Shown here: positions 8,914-18,208 of the stretch, piece after piece
Layout of the letters: every line of letters begins with the position of its first letter
Numbering within the stretch: position 1 is the first letter of the stretch
Origin: Lelliottia wanjuensis
GTDB taxonomy: Bacteria > Pseudomonadota > Gammaproteobacteria > Enterobacterales > Enterobacteriaceae
NCBI RefSeq assembly: GCF_030238365.1
Contig: NZ_JASSOT010000075.1
Span: 1 to 37,660, forward strand
DNA length: 37,660 nt
Reading direction: 5' to 3'
Program-made: the position numbers and the translations under genes
Notes under the pieces: model-generated
The model's database searches: none
Told to the model about the DNA's origin: nothing
What the model saw: the letters and a program-made list of their open reading frames with translations, nothing else

Positions 8914-9789
8914 TTAACCTCCAAGGGTGACCAAAAATCCTGCCCGCTCGGCCATCTGTCGCAGGGTAGCGATCTCCTCTTCCGTGGGGACGGCCACCTG
9001 ATTCATGGTCCATTCGTGTCCGAGCAGCCGGTATTTCGGCTCCCCGTACTGATGAAATGGCAACAGATGCAGTTGCCGTATTCCTGAGGGTATCAGAAAT
9101 GCCAGCACGCGATTCATATTCGCCTCACTCAGCGTAAAACCTGGAATAAGCGGCACACGCGGGATCACGTTGATACCCTCCTCCGCCAGACGCAGAAAAT
9201 TATCCAGTACCCGCGGCAGATTCATCTTCACCACCGTTTTCGCCTGTTCCGCATCCATGATTTTCAGATCGAATAGCACCTCATCGCACTGCTTAGCTAA
9301 TGGGAGCAAACGAGACAGCGGCGCATCGCCTGCGGTCTCGATGGCGGTGTGAATCCCCCATCGGCGCAGGCGTTGCAGGAGCGCAGTGGCAAACGGCGCC
9401 TGCATCAACACTTCGCCGCCAGAGAGCGTGACGCCCCCGCCGGAGGAGCGAAAGAAGACCTCGTCTTTCATCACTTCGCGCTCGAGTTCCTCCAGCGTCA
9501 CGTCGCGCCCAATGTGCTCAAATGCACCGGAAGGACACTCCTCGGCGTCCCGCAGACAGGGTGCGCAGTGCAGGCATTTGCTCTCTCGGCGAACGGTTTC
9601 AATCTTCGGCGAGATCGATTCCGGGTTCGCACACCACGGGCAGGTGTGGGGGCAGCCTTTAAAAAATACCACCGTGCGAATGCCGCGCCCGTCGTTCAGG
9701 GAGTAGCGCTGGATATTGAAGATCCGCGCCACATCGGCGCGGGTCTCGATCACTTCACAGCTGATGCGCGGTGCGGCGGATAATGTCAT
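8914..9789 (-). CDS. pflC: Glycyl radical enzyme activase (PflC)
   Basis: A radical SAM enzyme that installs the glycyl radical on its partner PflD. The SAM cluster motif CxxxCxxC is at Cys46, Cys50 and Cys53 (FKGCPHTCPWC). A ferredoxin-like insert follows with Cys72, Cys75, Cys78 and Cys85, enough for one auxiliary [4Fe-4S] cluster. The SGGE motif (VTLSGGEVLMQ) binds SAM. The open frame reaches 9900, but those codons lie within pflD; ATG 9789, preceded by AAGGAG, gives 291 residues, close to E. coli PflC. The start overlaps the pflD 3' end by 35 bp, so the pair is probably translationally coupled. Acts only under anaerobic conditions. Confidence 0.95.
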   Translation of the reverse strand: MTLSAAPRISCEVIETRADVARIFNIQRYSLNDGRGIRTVVFFKGCPHTCPWCANPESISPKIETVRRESKCLHCAPCLRDAEECPSGAFEHIGRDVTLEELEREVMKDEVFFRSSGGGVTLSGGEVLMQAPFATALLQRLRRWGIHTAIETAGDAPLSRLLPLAKQCDEVLFDLKIMDAEQAKTVVKMNLPRVLDNFLRLAEEGINVIPRVPLIPGFTLSEANMNRVLAFLIPSGIRQLHLLPFHQYGEPKYRLLGHEWTMNQVAVPTEEEIATLRQMAERAGFLVTLGG

Positions 9790-12049
9790 CCTGAATCTCC
9801 TTCGACAGCTCGACAAAGAAGGCGCTGTACCCAGCCACGCGTACCACCAGCCCGGCGAAATCCTGCGGACGCTGCTGGGCTTCGCGAAGCGTATCCGCAT
9901 TCACCACGTTGAACTGAACATGCTGCAGTTTTAGCTGAGTAAAGGCGCGCAGGAAATCGGCCAGTTTTTGTAATCCCGCCTCCCCCTCCAGCGTCGCCGG
10001 TGTGAATTTCACGTTCAGCAAGGTGCCATTCGAGAGCAGATAGTTATCCAGCTTACTCACGGATTTCAGCACCGCCGTCGGGCCCTGCATGTCCTGGCCG
10101 AGCATCGGCGACAGCCCGCCGTCCGCCAGCTGTTCACCAGCAAAACGCCCGTCCGGAGTGGCCCCAACGACAGCCCCGAGCGGCACATGCGCGGATACCG
10201 TATAGGAGCCCGGCGTGAATTGCCCCCCGCGCGGGTTGCGATATTTTTCGACCTCTTTGCAGTAATGGCGCAGAAGCTCGGCGCTGATGTTGTCGACCTC
10301 GTCGATATCATTGCCATATTTTTCAAACCGATTAATCAGCCTGGCGCGAATTTTTTCGCCCTCTGGCGTGGCGAAGTTTGCCTTCAGTACCGCCAGCAGC
10401 TCATCAAAGCTTAAGCGCTGCTGTTCAAACACCAGCCCTTTCAGAGCATGCAGCGAGTCGCTCAGGTTGGCGATACCAATGCCCTGCACGCCGGAGAAGT
10501 TATACCGCGCGCCACCGTCGGTGATGTCTTTGCCGCTCCCGAGGCAGTCGCTGATAAAGGATGAGAGCAGCGGAACCGGCGCCCAGTCGCGATGGCCAAT
10601 GTCACAGATATTGCTGCCTTCGACCATGAGCGCGATGTAGTGGTTAATCTTATGGCGGATATGGTCGAGCAGTGCGTCATAACTGAGATCCGCATTGCCT
10701 TCGTTCTCCTGCATGGCGATTTCCATCACTTTCAGCAGGTTAAACATGGCGATATCGTGCAGCCCGTAGGTTTTGCCCGGAATGGAGAGTTCCACGCAGC
10801 CGACCACCGCATAATCGCGCGCATCTTCAAGCGACACGCCGCGGTTCAGGAACGCAGGCACCACCACTTCGTCATTGAAAATCTGCGGAATACCGGTGCC
10901 CAGACGGATGGTCTCCGCCGTCTTGAGCAGGAAGGGTCTGTCGATAAACTCATTCACGCGCACGCCGAGGTTCGGCTGGGGAAGCTGGATGCTCTGATAC
11001 GCATCGAGACACAGGAATGAGAGCACGTTTACTGCGCTGCGGCCATTTTCCGTCAGGCCGCCTAACAGCGCGGTATAACCCGTCGGGAAACCGGCAAAAT
11101 AGCGGGCGCTGCTGGTCGAGCGCAGCAGTACCACGTCGTTGCATTTCACCCACAGGGATTCTAATACCTCTTTGAGGAACGCCGGGTCTTCGCCCTGAGT
11201 CAGCGAGGCCTGATAAAACGGCAGCATATACTGATCGAAACGTCCGATAGAGAGCGAGCTGGCGTTAGATTCATACTGCAAAATGACGTTCATGTACCAG
11301 AACAGCTGACACGCCTGCCAGAAGGTTTGCGGCTTATGCTGAGCGTTGTGGCGCGAGTTTTCCGAGATGGTCAGCAGCTCCTGGCGACGCGGTTCGTCAT
11401 AACCTTCAGCCATCTCTTCCGCCAGTACCGCATAGCGCAGGATATGGCGCTGTGAGGCTTCAAGCAGCATTAACGCGGCCTGATAAAAGTCGTTCTCCGG
11501 CTCGCGCTGGCAGTGTTCGTTCATCTCCGCCACCAGCGCACCCAGCCCGTTATTGAGCAGGCGCGGGTAATCAATGATGATGTGTCCCTGGCCTTTGTCC
11601 GTCTGGTTAACGCTGAAAATCTGGGTGCTGACCGCGGCTTTCACTTCATCCGTCATCTGGCTGTTGATGAAGTCCTTCATCGAGCGTTTTTCCCAGTACG
11701 GATAAAGCACATCGCGATAGAGACCTTTGTCCTCTTCGCTGATGGTAAAGCGATCCTGCGGTCGGGTGGCGAATTGCTCCAGCTCTTTCAGCAGCCAGTA
11801 CGGGTCCATTTCGGGCGACATAATCCCGGCACGCGGCTTCACCGTACGGTTACCGGCAATCAGTTCGTCATCACGAATCGCGATCTCAACGTGGTCGAGA
11901 ATATACGCCGTCGCTTTCGCCCGACGCAGAATGACCGGTTCGCCTTCCGTCTGCTGATGGCTTTCGGTATAGAGCAGCGCACGTTCAAGGGATATTTCAC
12001 GCGGGCTGGCGAACAAAGCGTCTTTCAGGCGCTGAATACGATTCGTCAT
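9755..12049 (-). CDS. pflD: Glycyl radical enzyme PflD (anhydro-sugar-phosphate ring-opening type)
   Basis: An oxygen-sensitive glycyl radical enzyme of 764 residues, long annotated as 'formate acetyltransferase 2'. The thiyl-radical cysteine is Cys418 in VVGCVELSIPG; GCVE is the motif of dehydratase/lyase members rather than the Cys-Cys pair of pyruvate formate-lyase. The glycyl radical loop RVAGYSAFF near the C-terminus places the radical at Gly740. As I recall, E. coli PflD has been shown to open the ring of 1,5-anhydromannitol-6-phosphate to give 1-deoxyfructose-6-phosphate; transfer of that substrate to this protein is inference from context (PTS, FsaB and GldA alongside). A GC-rich hairpin separates it from frwB upstream, and its tail overlaps the activase gene. 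Confidence 0.94.
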   Translation of the reverse strand: MTNRIQRLKDALFASPREISLERALLYTESHQQTEGEPVILRRAKATAYILDHVEIAIRDDELIAGNRTVKPRAGIMSPEMDPYWLLKELEQFATRPQDRFTISEEDKGLYRDVLYPYWEKRSMKDFINSQMTDEVKAAVSTQIFSVNQTDKGQGHIIIDYPRLLNNGLGALVAEMNEHCQREPENDFYQAALMLLEASQRHILRYAVLAEEMAEGYDEPRRQELLTISENSRHNAQHKPQTFWQACQLFWYMNVILQYESNASSLSIGRFDQYMLPFYQASLTQGEDPAFLKEVLESLWVKCNDVVLLRSTSSARYFAGFPTGYTALLGGLTENGRSAVNVLSFLCLDAYQSIQLPQPNLGVRVNEFIDRPFLLKTAETIRLGTGIPQIFNDEVVVPAFLNRGVSLEDARDYAVVGCVELSIPGKTYGLHDIAMFNLLKVMEIAMQENEGNADLSYDALLDHIRHKINHYIALMVEGSNICDIGHRDWAPVPLLSSFISDCLGSGKDITDGGARYNFSGVQGIGIANLSDSLHALKGLVFEQQRLSFDELLAVLKANFATPEGEKIRARLINRFEKYGNDIDEVDNISAELLRHYCKEVEKYRNPRGGQFTPGSYTVSAHVPLGAVVGATPDGRFAGEQLADGGLSPMLGQDMQGPTAVLKSVSKLDNYLLSNGTLLNVKFTPATLEGEAGLQKLADFLRAFTQLKLQHVQFNVVNADTLREAQQRPQDFAGLVVRVAGYSAFFVELSKEIQDDIIRRTAHQL

Positions 12050-12076
12050 GAGGGAACTCCTGTAGCTGAAAACAAG

Positions 12077-12094
12077 CCCGCCCCGAGGGGCGGG
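12077..12094 (-). other. Intercistronic GC-rich hairpin between frwB and pflD
   Basis: CCCGCCCC GA GGGGCGGG forms a near-perfect stem in the 51-bp gap between the frwB stop and the pflD start. No T-run follows in the direction of transcription, so it looks like a message-stability or processing element rather than a terminator. Confidence 0.6.
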
Positions 12095-12100
12095 AGGACG

Positions 12101-12421
12101 TCAGGCGGTTTGCGCCAGGTGGGCATCAATTTTATTCATGATGGCGTCAGCGCGTTTCACCGCATCGCTGATGTTGACGCGCACGATGGTTTTCCCGGCG
12201 AAGCGCTCTTCAAACTTAATGCCGATATCTTTGGTCAGGATGACCATATCCGCCGCCGCAACGTCTTCAGCGGTCAGTTCATTTTCCAGACCGATAGACC
12301 CCTGGGTTTCAACTTTGACTTCCCAGCCTTTGGCTTTGGCGGCGCTCTCCAGCGCTTCGGCGGCCATGTAGGTATGGGCAACGCCAGACGGACAGGCAGT
12401 GACTGCAATAATTCGGGCCAT
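12101..12421 (-). CDS. frwB: Fructose-like PTS enzyme IIB (FrwB)
   Basis: A 106-residue cytosolic IIB phosphocarrier. The phosphorylated cysteine lies in TACPSGVAHTYMAAE near residues 8-22, the standard IIB-fructose motif. It accepts phosphate from the IIA domain of PtsA and hands it to the sugar carried by FrwC. It sits 14 bp after frwC. Together with FrwD it gives the system two IIB proteins for one IIC. Confidence 0.95.
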   Translation of the reverse strand: MARIIAVTACPSGVAHTYMAAEALESAAKAKGWEVKVETQGSIGLENELTAEDVAAADMVILTKDIGIKFEERFAGKTIVRVNISDAVKRADAIMNKIDAHLAQTA

Positions 12422-12435
12422 GTTCTCTTCCTCAC

Positions 12436-13515
12436 TCAGTTAATTTCGAAATCCAGATCCAGGTCGTCTTCTTTTTCCTCGACCTGCTTCGTGTTCTTAC
12501 GCGCAATACTTTTGAGCACGTTGACGCTGACCGCGGTGACGACCGCACCCACGGCGACGGCGGCGATGTACCCGAGCTTGCCTTCCACCACGGGCAGAAC
12601 AATCAGGCCGCCCCATCCGGCATAACACTGCGCGCCAAACACCGCGGCGGTGACTGCGCCACAGGCGGAGCCGAGCATGATGGAGGGGATCACGCGCAAC
12701 GGATCGGCGGCGGCAAAGGGAATCGCCCCTTCCGTCACGCCCACGCAGCCCATCACCAGCGCCGCTTTACCCGCTTCGCGCTCTTCCGCATTGAAATTCT
12801 TACGATTAATCAGCGTCGCCAGACCGAGACCTAAAGGCGGAACGCAGATCCCCACCGCCGCGATGGCGACCACTGTATAGACCCCCTGCGCCACGCAAAT
12901 CAGCATGAAGGCGTAGGCCACTTTGTTGATAGGGCCGCCCATGTCGAAGGCCAGCATCAGCCCCATAATCACGGCGAGGACTACGATGCTTCCCTGCTGC
13001 ATGCCCTGCAGCCAGTGCGTTAAGCCGGTGGTGAGCGCGCCGACAGGTTCGCCGAGACCCCACATCATGATCCCTGCGGTCACAAAGGTGCCGATGATAG
13101 GAATGATGAAAATCGGCATTACCGAGCGCAGCACTTTCGGCACCGGCAGTTTTTTCAGGTAGAAGACGACGATACCGCCGAGGATCCCGGCGATGATGGC
13201 ACCGAAGAAACCGGCGCCGAAGCTGTTACCGACCCAGGCCGCGATAGCACAGGGTGCCAGTGCCGCACGTTCAGCAATGGAGTATCCGATATAGGCCGCA
13301 AGGAACGGCACCATCAGCGTTAAGCCCGCCACGCCGAGATCGAACAGTTTTTTCAGATTGGGATCGGTGGCCGCGTCCGGGACCGCACCCTTGCCGTAAA
13401 GCATGACTGATACGGCCAGCAAAATACCGCCTGCGACGACGAAGGGGATCATGTGCGACACCCCAGTCATCAGATGCTGCCGCGTGTTCTTGAGAATATG
13501 CACCAACTCTTTCAT
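12436..13515 (-). CDS. frwC: Fructose-like PTS enzyme IIC (FrwC)
   Basis: The membrane channel of the PTS, 359 residues with many hydrophobic segments (for example around residues 20-40, 60-80, 135-150 and 190-215). The conserved IIC-fructose signature GVTEGAIPFAAADP lies in the second half. The open frame extends to 13686, but the upstream codons do not look like protein; ATG 13515 with GGGAG upstream matches the E. coli length. First gene of the leftward unit, divergent from ptsA. The substrate is inferred to be an anhydro-hexitol such as 1,5-anhydromannitol because of the neighbouring enzymes; the family label is only 'fructose-like'. Confidence 0.95.
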   Translation of the reverse strand: MKELVHILKNTRQHLMTGVSHMIPFVVAGGILLAVSVMLYGKGAVPDAATDPNLKKLFDLGVAGLTLMVPFLAAYIGYSIAERAALAPCAIAAWVGNSFGAGFFGAIIAGILGGIVVFYLKKLPVPKVLRSVMPIFIIPIIGTFVTAGIMMWGLGEPVGALTTGLTHWLQGMQQGSIVVLAVIMGLMLAFDMGGPINKVAYAFMLICVAQGVYTVVAIAAVGICVPPLGLGLATLINRKNFNAEEREAGKAALVMGCVGVTEGAIPFAAADPLRVIPSIMLGSACGAVTAAVFGAQCYAGWGGLIVLPVVEGKLGYIAAVAVGAVVTAVSVNVLKSIARKNTKQVEEKEDDLDLDFEIN

Positions 13516-13830
13516 GTGTCGCTCCCGGGCTTTTATCTGCCCATATCCATAGAGATGTTGTGGCAAACAATAGGCAATCGGGAAGACGGCTGACAGTGGA
13601 CAAAAAGGCCATTTGCTGGATTTTTGTAATGTAGAAAGAAAAATGCGATCCGCCTCGTAATTTCCGCCCCGCGTCGAATCGCCCAAAAACAGAGAACCTG
13701 TGAGTCAAATCTCACTTTTAGCCAGACATTACATTTGTCCAGCGTTTGGCAGTTTTGTCACATGGCGCGTTTCACCACTGCGCTCGTATGCTTTCCCCTA
13801 ATAGTGGTTTGGGATTTCAGGAGTGTGCGT
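13516..13830. promoter_or_regulatory. Divergent control region of the frwC and ptsA units
   Basis: This 315-bp gap holds no credible gene and must contain the promoters of both units. The clearest element is the CRP-like palindrome near its middle. A further TCACA half-site occurs at 13758-13762. I could not place -35/-10 pairs with normal spacing convincingly, and no clear FNR site (TTGAT-N4-ATCAA) was seen. Confidence 0.7.
13699..13715. promoter_or_regulatory. Candidate CRP site upstream of ptsA
   Basis: TGTGA-GTCAAA-TCTCA matches the CRP half-sites TGTGA-N6-TCACA at 9 of 10 positions. It also reads as a perfect inverted repeat GTGAG-N6-CTCAC (13700-13704 with 13711-13715). It could instead be the site of a local regulator such as YijO. 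Confidence 0.5.
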
Positions 13831-16332
13831 ATGACCCAGGTAGTAGAGTTTGTCTGTGAGTTGCCCAATGGCGTCCATGCCCGTCCGGCAAGCCATGTTG
13901 AAACGCTGTGCAATACCTTTGCCTCGCAGATTGAGTGGCACAATCTGCGCAGCGATCGTAAAGGGGACGCCAAAAGCGCACTGGCGCTAATAGGCACCGA
14001 CACCCTGACGGGTGATGCCTGCCGACTGCTCATTACAGGTGCAGACGAGCTGAATGCCCATCAGCGTCTGACGCAGTGGCTCAAAGAGGAGTTCCCGCAC
14101 TGCGACGCGCCTCTGGCCGCTGCCATCAGCACCGATCTTGACCCGCTGCCAGAATCCCTGACCCGCCTCAACCCGACGCTCTTTCGCGCCCTGCCCGTGT
14201 GCAGCGGGAGCGATCGCGGCGTACTGACGTTACTCACTTCACTCGATCTCAACGCGCTAACGTCTCTTCCTGCTGCGAAAAGCCGCGAAGAGGAGCAATC
14301 TTCGCTGGATCAGGGTCTGACGCTGCTGGTGAAAAGCATCGAACTTCGCGCCCTGGACAGCGACAGCACGGCGAGCGCGATTCTGGAAGCCCATCGCTCG
14401 CTGGCGACAGATACCTCGTTGCGCCAGCACCTGCTGGCGGGCGTCAATCAGGGGCTGAGCAGCGCCCAGGCGATCATCGCTACGGCAAATCATTTCTGCG
14501 CTGAGTTTTCGCGCTCCAGCAGCAGCTATTTACAGGAACGCGTGCTCGACGTGCGCGATGTATGCTATCAGCTGTTACAGCAGGTTTATGGCGAGGAACG
14601 CTTCCCGGCTCCGGGCCAGCTGACGCAGCCGTCCGTCTGTCTTGCCGAGGATCTCACGCCAGGCCAGTTCCTCGAGCTGGATAAAACCCTGCTGAAAGGT
14701 CTGCTGCTGAAAAGTGGCGGGACCACCTCTCATACGGTGATTCTGGCGCGTTCCTTTAACATCCCGACGCTGGTCGGCGTGGACAGCGACAGCCTGCTTT
14801 CGTGGCGCGAACAGCCGGTGTTTATTGACGGCAATGCCGGGGCGGTGGTGGTGAATGCCAGCCCGGCGGTTGCCCGTTATTACCAGCAGGAACAGGCGGT
14901 ACAGAAAGCACTGCGCGAACAGCAAAGCGTCTGGCTCGATCGCGAGGCGAGAACCGCAGACGGGCTGCGCATTGAAATTGCCGCCAACATTGCCCATTCG
15001 GCAGAAGCCCAGGCCGCCTTTGGCAACGGCGCGGAAGGCGTGGGCCTGTTCCGCACTGAAATGCTCTACATGGATCGCGCCAGCGCACCCTGCGAAAACG
15101 AGCTGTACAACATTTTTTGCCAGGCGCTGGAGAGCGCGAACGGGCGTAGCATTATCGTACGCACCATGGATATCGGCGGCGACAAACCCGTTGAGTATCT
15201 GAATATCCCGGCGGAGAACAATCCGTTCCTCGGCTATCGCGCGGTGCGTATTTACGAAGAGTATGCCGCGCTGTTCACCACCCAGCTCAGGGCGATCCTT
15301 CGCGCCTCGGCCCACGGCAGCCTCAAGATCATGATCCCGATGATCTCCTCGATGGAGGAGATCCTGTGGGTGAAAGAGAAACTCGCCGAAGCCAAACAGC
15401 AGCTGCGCGCGGAGCATATTCCGTTTGAGGAGAAGATCCCGCTCGGCATCATGCTCGAAGTGCCGTCGGTGATGTTTATCATCGACCAGTGCTGTGAAGA
15501 GATTGATTTCTTTAGCATCGGCAGCAACGACCTGACGCAATATCTGCTGGCGGTCGACCGGGATAACGCCAAAGTCACACGCCATTACAACAGCCTGAAT
15601 CCGGCGTTCCTGCGGGCGCTCGATTTCGCCGTGCAGGCCGTGCATCGTCAGGGGAAATGGATTGGGCTTTGCGGCGAGCTGGGGGCAAAAGGGTCGGTGC
15701 TGCCGCTGCTGGTCGGGCTGGGGCTGGATGAGCTCAGTATGGGTTCGCCGTCGATTCCGGCGACCAAAGCGCGCCTGGCCCAGCTCGATAGCCGCGCCTG
15801 CCGTCAGTTGCTCAACCAGGCGATGGCATGTCGCACCTCGCTGGAAGTGGAGCATCTGTTAGCCCAGTTCCGCATGAATCAGCAGGACACGCCGCTGGTG
15901 ACGCCGCGCTGTATTTCACTCGATAACGACTGGTCCAGCAAAGAAGAGGTCATGAAAGGCATGACCGACAAGCTGCTGCTGGCCGGGCGCTGCCGCTATC
16001 CGCGCAAACTGGAAGCCGATTTATGGGCGCGCGAAGCCGTGTTCTCAACCGGTCTCGGTTTCAGTTTTGCCATTCCGCACAGTAAATCTGAGCACATTGA
16101 ACAATCCACCATCAGCGTCGCGCGCCTCAAAGCTCCCGTGCAGTGGGGTGACGAAGAGGCGCAGTTCATCATCATGCTGACCCTCAACAAACACGCCGCA
16201 GGCGACCAGCACATGCGCATTTTCTCGCGTCTGGCGCGGCGCATCATGCATGAAGATTTCCGCAACGCGCTGGTCAACGCCAGCTCCGAAGAGGCCATCG
16301 CGGCCCTGCTGCAACGTGAATTAGAACTGTAA
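13831..16332 (+). CDS. ptsA: Multiphosphoryl transfer protein PtsA/FrwA (HPr-EI-EIIA fusion)
   Basis: A three-domain PTS protein carrying phosphate from PEP to the FrwB/FrwD IIB proteins without the general HPr and enzyme I. The N-terminal HPr-like domain has His16 in [10 protein letters not shown]. The enzyme I domain (roughly 115-650) has phospho-His301 in [12 protein letters not shown], the PEP-site signature [10 protein letters not shown] and the active-site cysteine in GLCGELGAK. The C-terminal IIA-fructose domain (about 685-833) has His750 in [12 protein letters not shown] 13831, seven bases after AGGAG, gives 833 residues, equal to E. coli; an upstream extension of the frame to 13735 is non-coding in appearance. 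First gene of the rightward unit; fsaB follows after 14 bp. Confidence 0.96.
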   Translation: MTQVVEFVCELPNGVHARPASHVETLCNTFASQIEWHNLRSDRKGDAKSALALIGTDTLTGDACRLLITGADELNAHQRLTQWLKEEFPHCDAPLAAAISTDLDPLPESLTRLNPTLFRALPVCSGSDRGVLTLLTSLDLNALTSLPAAKSREEEQSSLDQGLTLLVKSIELRALDSDSTASAILEAHRSLATDTSLRQHLLAGVNQGLSSAQAIIATANHFCAEFSRSSSSYLQERVLDVRDVCYQLLQQVYGEERFPAPGQLTQPSVCLAEDLTPGQFLELDKTLLKGLLLKSGGTTSHTVILARSFNIPTLVGVDSDSLLSWREQPVFIDGNAGAVVVNASPAVARYYQQEQAVQKALREQQSVWLDREARTADGLRIEIAANIAHSAEAQAAFGNGAEGVGLFRTEMLYMDRASAPCENELYNIFCQALESANGRSIIVRTMDIGGDKPVEYLNIPAENNPFLGYRAVRIYEEYAALFTTQLRAILRASAHGSLKIMIPMISSMEEILWVKEKLAEAKQQLRAEHIPFEEKIPLGIMLEVPSVMFIIDQCCEEIDFFSIGSNDLTQYLLAVDRDNAKVTRHYNSLNPAFLRALDFAVQAVHRQGKWIGLCGELGAKGSVLPLLVGLGLDELSMGSPSIPATKARLAQLDSRACRQLLNQAMACRTSLEVEHLLAQFRMNQQDTPLVTPRCISLDNDWSSKEEVMKGMTDKLLLAGRCRYPRKLEADLWAREAVFSTGLGFSFAIPHSKSEHIEQSTISVARLKAPVQWGDEEAQFIIMLTLNKHAAGDQHMRIFSRLARRIMHEDFRNALVNASSEEAIAALLQRELEL

Positions 16333-16346
16333 ACAGAGGAAGAGTC

Positions 16347-17009
16347 ATGGAACTGTATCTGGATACCGCCAACGTGGCGGAAGTTGAACGCCTCGCCCGT
16401 ATTTTCCCGATTGCTGGCGTCACCACCAACCCGAGCATTATCGCCGCGAGCCGCGAATCGCTCTGGGATGTGCTGCCGCGCCTGCAAAAAGCCATCGGCC
16501 CGGAGGGCATTCTGTTTGCTCAGACCATGGGCCGCAATGCCGAAACGATGGTCGCCGAAGCCAAACGTCTGAGTAATTCATTTCCCGATATCGTGGTCAA
16601 AATCCCGGTGACCGCGGAAGGTCTGGCGGCGATCAAGATCCTGAAAAAAGAGGGTATTACCACACTCGGCACCGCCGTTTACAGCGCAGCGCAGGGTTTA
16701 CTCGCCGCGCTGGCCGGGGCGAAATATGTCGCGCCTTACGTGAACCGCGTCGATGCCCAGGGCGGGGACGGCATTCGCATGGTGCAGGAGCTGCAATCCC
16801 TGCTGGAGCTGCACGCCCCCGAGAGCAAAGTGCTGGCCGCCAGCTTCAAAACTCCGCGTCAGGCGCTCGACTGCCTGCTCGCCGGATGTGAGGCAATCAC
16901 CCTTCCTTTAGATGTAGCGCAACAAATGCTCGGTACGCCTGCGGTAGAGTCGGCTATAGAGAAGTTCGAGCACGACTGGAAAAACGCGTTTGGTAACCTC
17001 AATCTCTAA
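16347..17009 (+). CDS. fsaB: Fructose-6-phosphate aldolase FsaB
   Basis: A transaldolase-like class I aldolase of 220 residues. The Schiff-base lysine is Lys85 in IVVKIPVT; the N-terminal LDTANV with Asp6 and GVTTNPS are family signatures. It splits fructose-6-phosphate or, as recalled for the anhydroglycolysis route, 1-deoxyfructose-6-phosphate into glyceraldehyde-3-phosphate and hydroxyacetone. GAGGA precedes the ATG. It lies between ptsA and gldA with gaps of 14 and 12 bp, so it is surely co-transcribed. Confidence 0.96.
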   Translation: MELYLDTANVAEVERLARIFPIAGVTTNPSIIAASRESLWDVLPRLQKAIGPEGILFAQTMGRNAETMVAEAKRLSNSFPDIVVKIPVTAEGLAAIKILKKEGITTLGTAVYSAAQGLLAALAGAKYVAPYVNRVDAQGGDGIRMVQELQSLLELHAPESKVLAASFKTPRQALDCLLAGCEAITLPLDVAQQMLGTPAVESAIEKFEHDWKNAFGNLNL

Positions 17010-17021
17010 GGGAGAAACGTT

Positions 17022-18125
17022 ATGGACCGTATCATTCAATCACCAGGAAAATACATCCAGGGCGCGGATGTGCTTACCCGCCTCGGCGACTACCTGAAAC
17101 CGCTGGCCGCACGCTGGCTGGTCGTTGGTGATAAATTCGTTCTCGGCTTTGCCGAAGAGACGCTGCGTCAAAGCTTCAAACATGCTGAACTGCATGTCGA
17201 AATTGCACCGTTTGGCGGCGAATGTTCCCAGAATGAAATCGACCGCCTGCGCAAACTGGCGAAAAGCGCCGATTGCCAGGCTGTGCTAGGTATCGGCGGC
17301 GGCAAAACTCTGGATACCGCCAAAGCGCTCGCCCACTTTATGGATGTGCCCGTCGCCATCGCCCCAACCATTGCCTCTACGGATGCGCCGTGCAGCGCCC
17401 TTTCGGTTATCTACACCGACAGCGGCGAGTTTGACCGTTATCTGATGCTGCCACACAACCCAAACATGGTGATCGTCGACACCAAAGTGGTGGCCGGAGC
17501 GCCTGCGCGTCTGCTGGCCGCCGGGATTGGCGATGCGCTGGCGACCTGGTTTGAAGCGCGGGCCTGTTCCCGCAGCGGCGCGACAACCATGGCGGGCGGG
17601 AAATGCACCCAGGCCGCGCTGGCGCTGGCCGAGCTGTGCTACAACACGCTTCTCGAAGAGGGTGAAAAGGCGATGCTCGCCGCCGAGCAGCACGTGGTGA
17701 CACCCGCGCTGGAACGCGTGATTGAAGCCAACACCTACCTGAGCGGCGTGGGTTTTGAGAGCGGCGGGTTAGCCGCGGCGCATGCGATCCACAACGGCCT
17801 GACCGCCATCCCGGATGCGCACCACTATTATCACGGTGAAAAAGTTGCGTTCGGTACGCTCACCCAGTTGGTGCTGGAAAATGCTCCGCTGGAGGAGATC
17901 GAAACGGTGGCCGCGCTGTGTCACAGCGTGGGCTTGCCGATTACCCTGGCGCAGCTGGATATCAAAGAGGATATTCCGGGGAAAATGCGTCTGGTGGCAG
18001 AGGCATCCTGTGCGGAAGGCGAGACGATTCACAACATGCAGGGCGGTGTGATACCGGATCAGGTGTACGCGGCATTATTGGTCGCCGACCAGTATGGGCA
18101 GCGTTTTTTGCATGAGTGGGAATAA
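17022..18125 (+). CDS. gldA: Glycerol dehydrogenase, NAD-dependent
   Basis: A zinc-dependent iron-type alcohol dehydrogenase family member of 367 residues, as in E. coli. It interconverts glycerol and dihydroxyacetone and also reduces hydroxyacetone to 1,2-propanediol. The NAD loop [13 protein letters not shown] lies near residues 90-102. The zinc ligands expected at Asp171, His254 and His271 are found in [20 protein letters not shown] and [10 protein letters not shown]. It is the last gene of ptsA-fsaB-gldA, which ends in a repeat palindrome and a terminator shared with convergent katG. Confidence 0.97.
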   Translation: MDRIIQSPGKYIQGADVLTRLGDYLKPLAARWLVVGDKFVLGFAEETLRQSFKHAELHVEIAPFGGECSQNEIDRLRKLAKSADCQAVLGIGGGKTLDTAKALAHFMDVPVAIAPTIASTDAPCSALSVIYTDSGEFDRYLMLPHNPNMVIVDTKVVAGAPARLLAAGIGDALATWFEARACSRSGATTMAGGKCTQAALALAELCYNTLLEEGEKAMLAAEQHVVTPALERVIEANTYLSGVGFESGGLAAAHAIHNGLTAIPDAHHYYHGEKVAFGTLTQLVLENAPLEEIETVAALCHSVGLPITLAQLDIKEDIPGKMRLVAEASCAEGETIHNMQGGVIPDQVYAALLVADQYGQRFLHEWE

Positions 18126-18143
18126 AAGCGACCCATGGGTTTT

Positions 18144-18175
18144 GTAGGCCGGGTAAGGCGCAGCCGCCACCCGGC
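18144..18175. repeat. Single REP unit after gldA
   Basis: GTAGGCCGGGTAAGGCGCAG... closing with CCACCCGGC is one palindromic unit of the same family as those at 1638-1667 and 7634-7700. It sits between the gldA stop and the terminator. Confidence 0.85.
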
Positions 18176-18180
18176 AATAA

Positions 18181-18208
18181 AAAAATCCCCGCCGAGGCGG
18201 GGATTTTT
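18181..18208. terminator. Bidirectional terminator between gldA and katG
   Basis: AAAAATCCCCGCC and GGCGGGGATTTTT form a 13-bp perfect inverted repeat around a two-base centre. The GC stem is flanked by A and T runs, so it can end transcription of gldA (rightward) and katG (leftward). Confidence 0.92.

Noticed and set aside
9755..12049. PflD as a pyruvate formate-lyase
   Set aside because: The adjacent Cys-Cys pair of pyruvate formate-lyase is absent; a single cysteine in GCVE places it with the dehydratase/lyase group.
13735..13830. N-terminal extension of PtsA by 32 residues
   Set aside because: The family starts at the HPr domain, and AGGAG is correctly placed for ATG 13831; the upstream part is promoter DNA. 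The long upstream extension of frwC to 13686 is rejected for the same reason.
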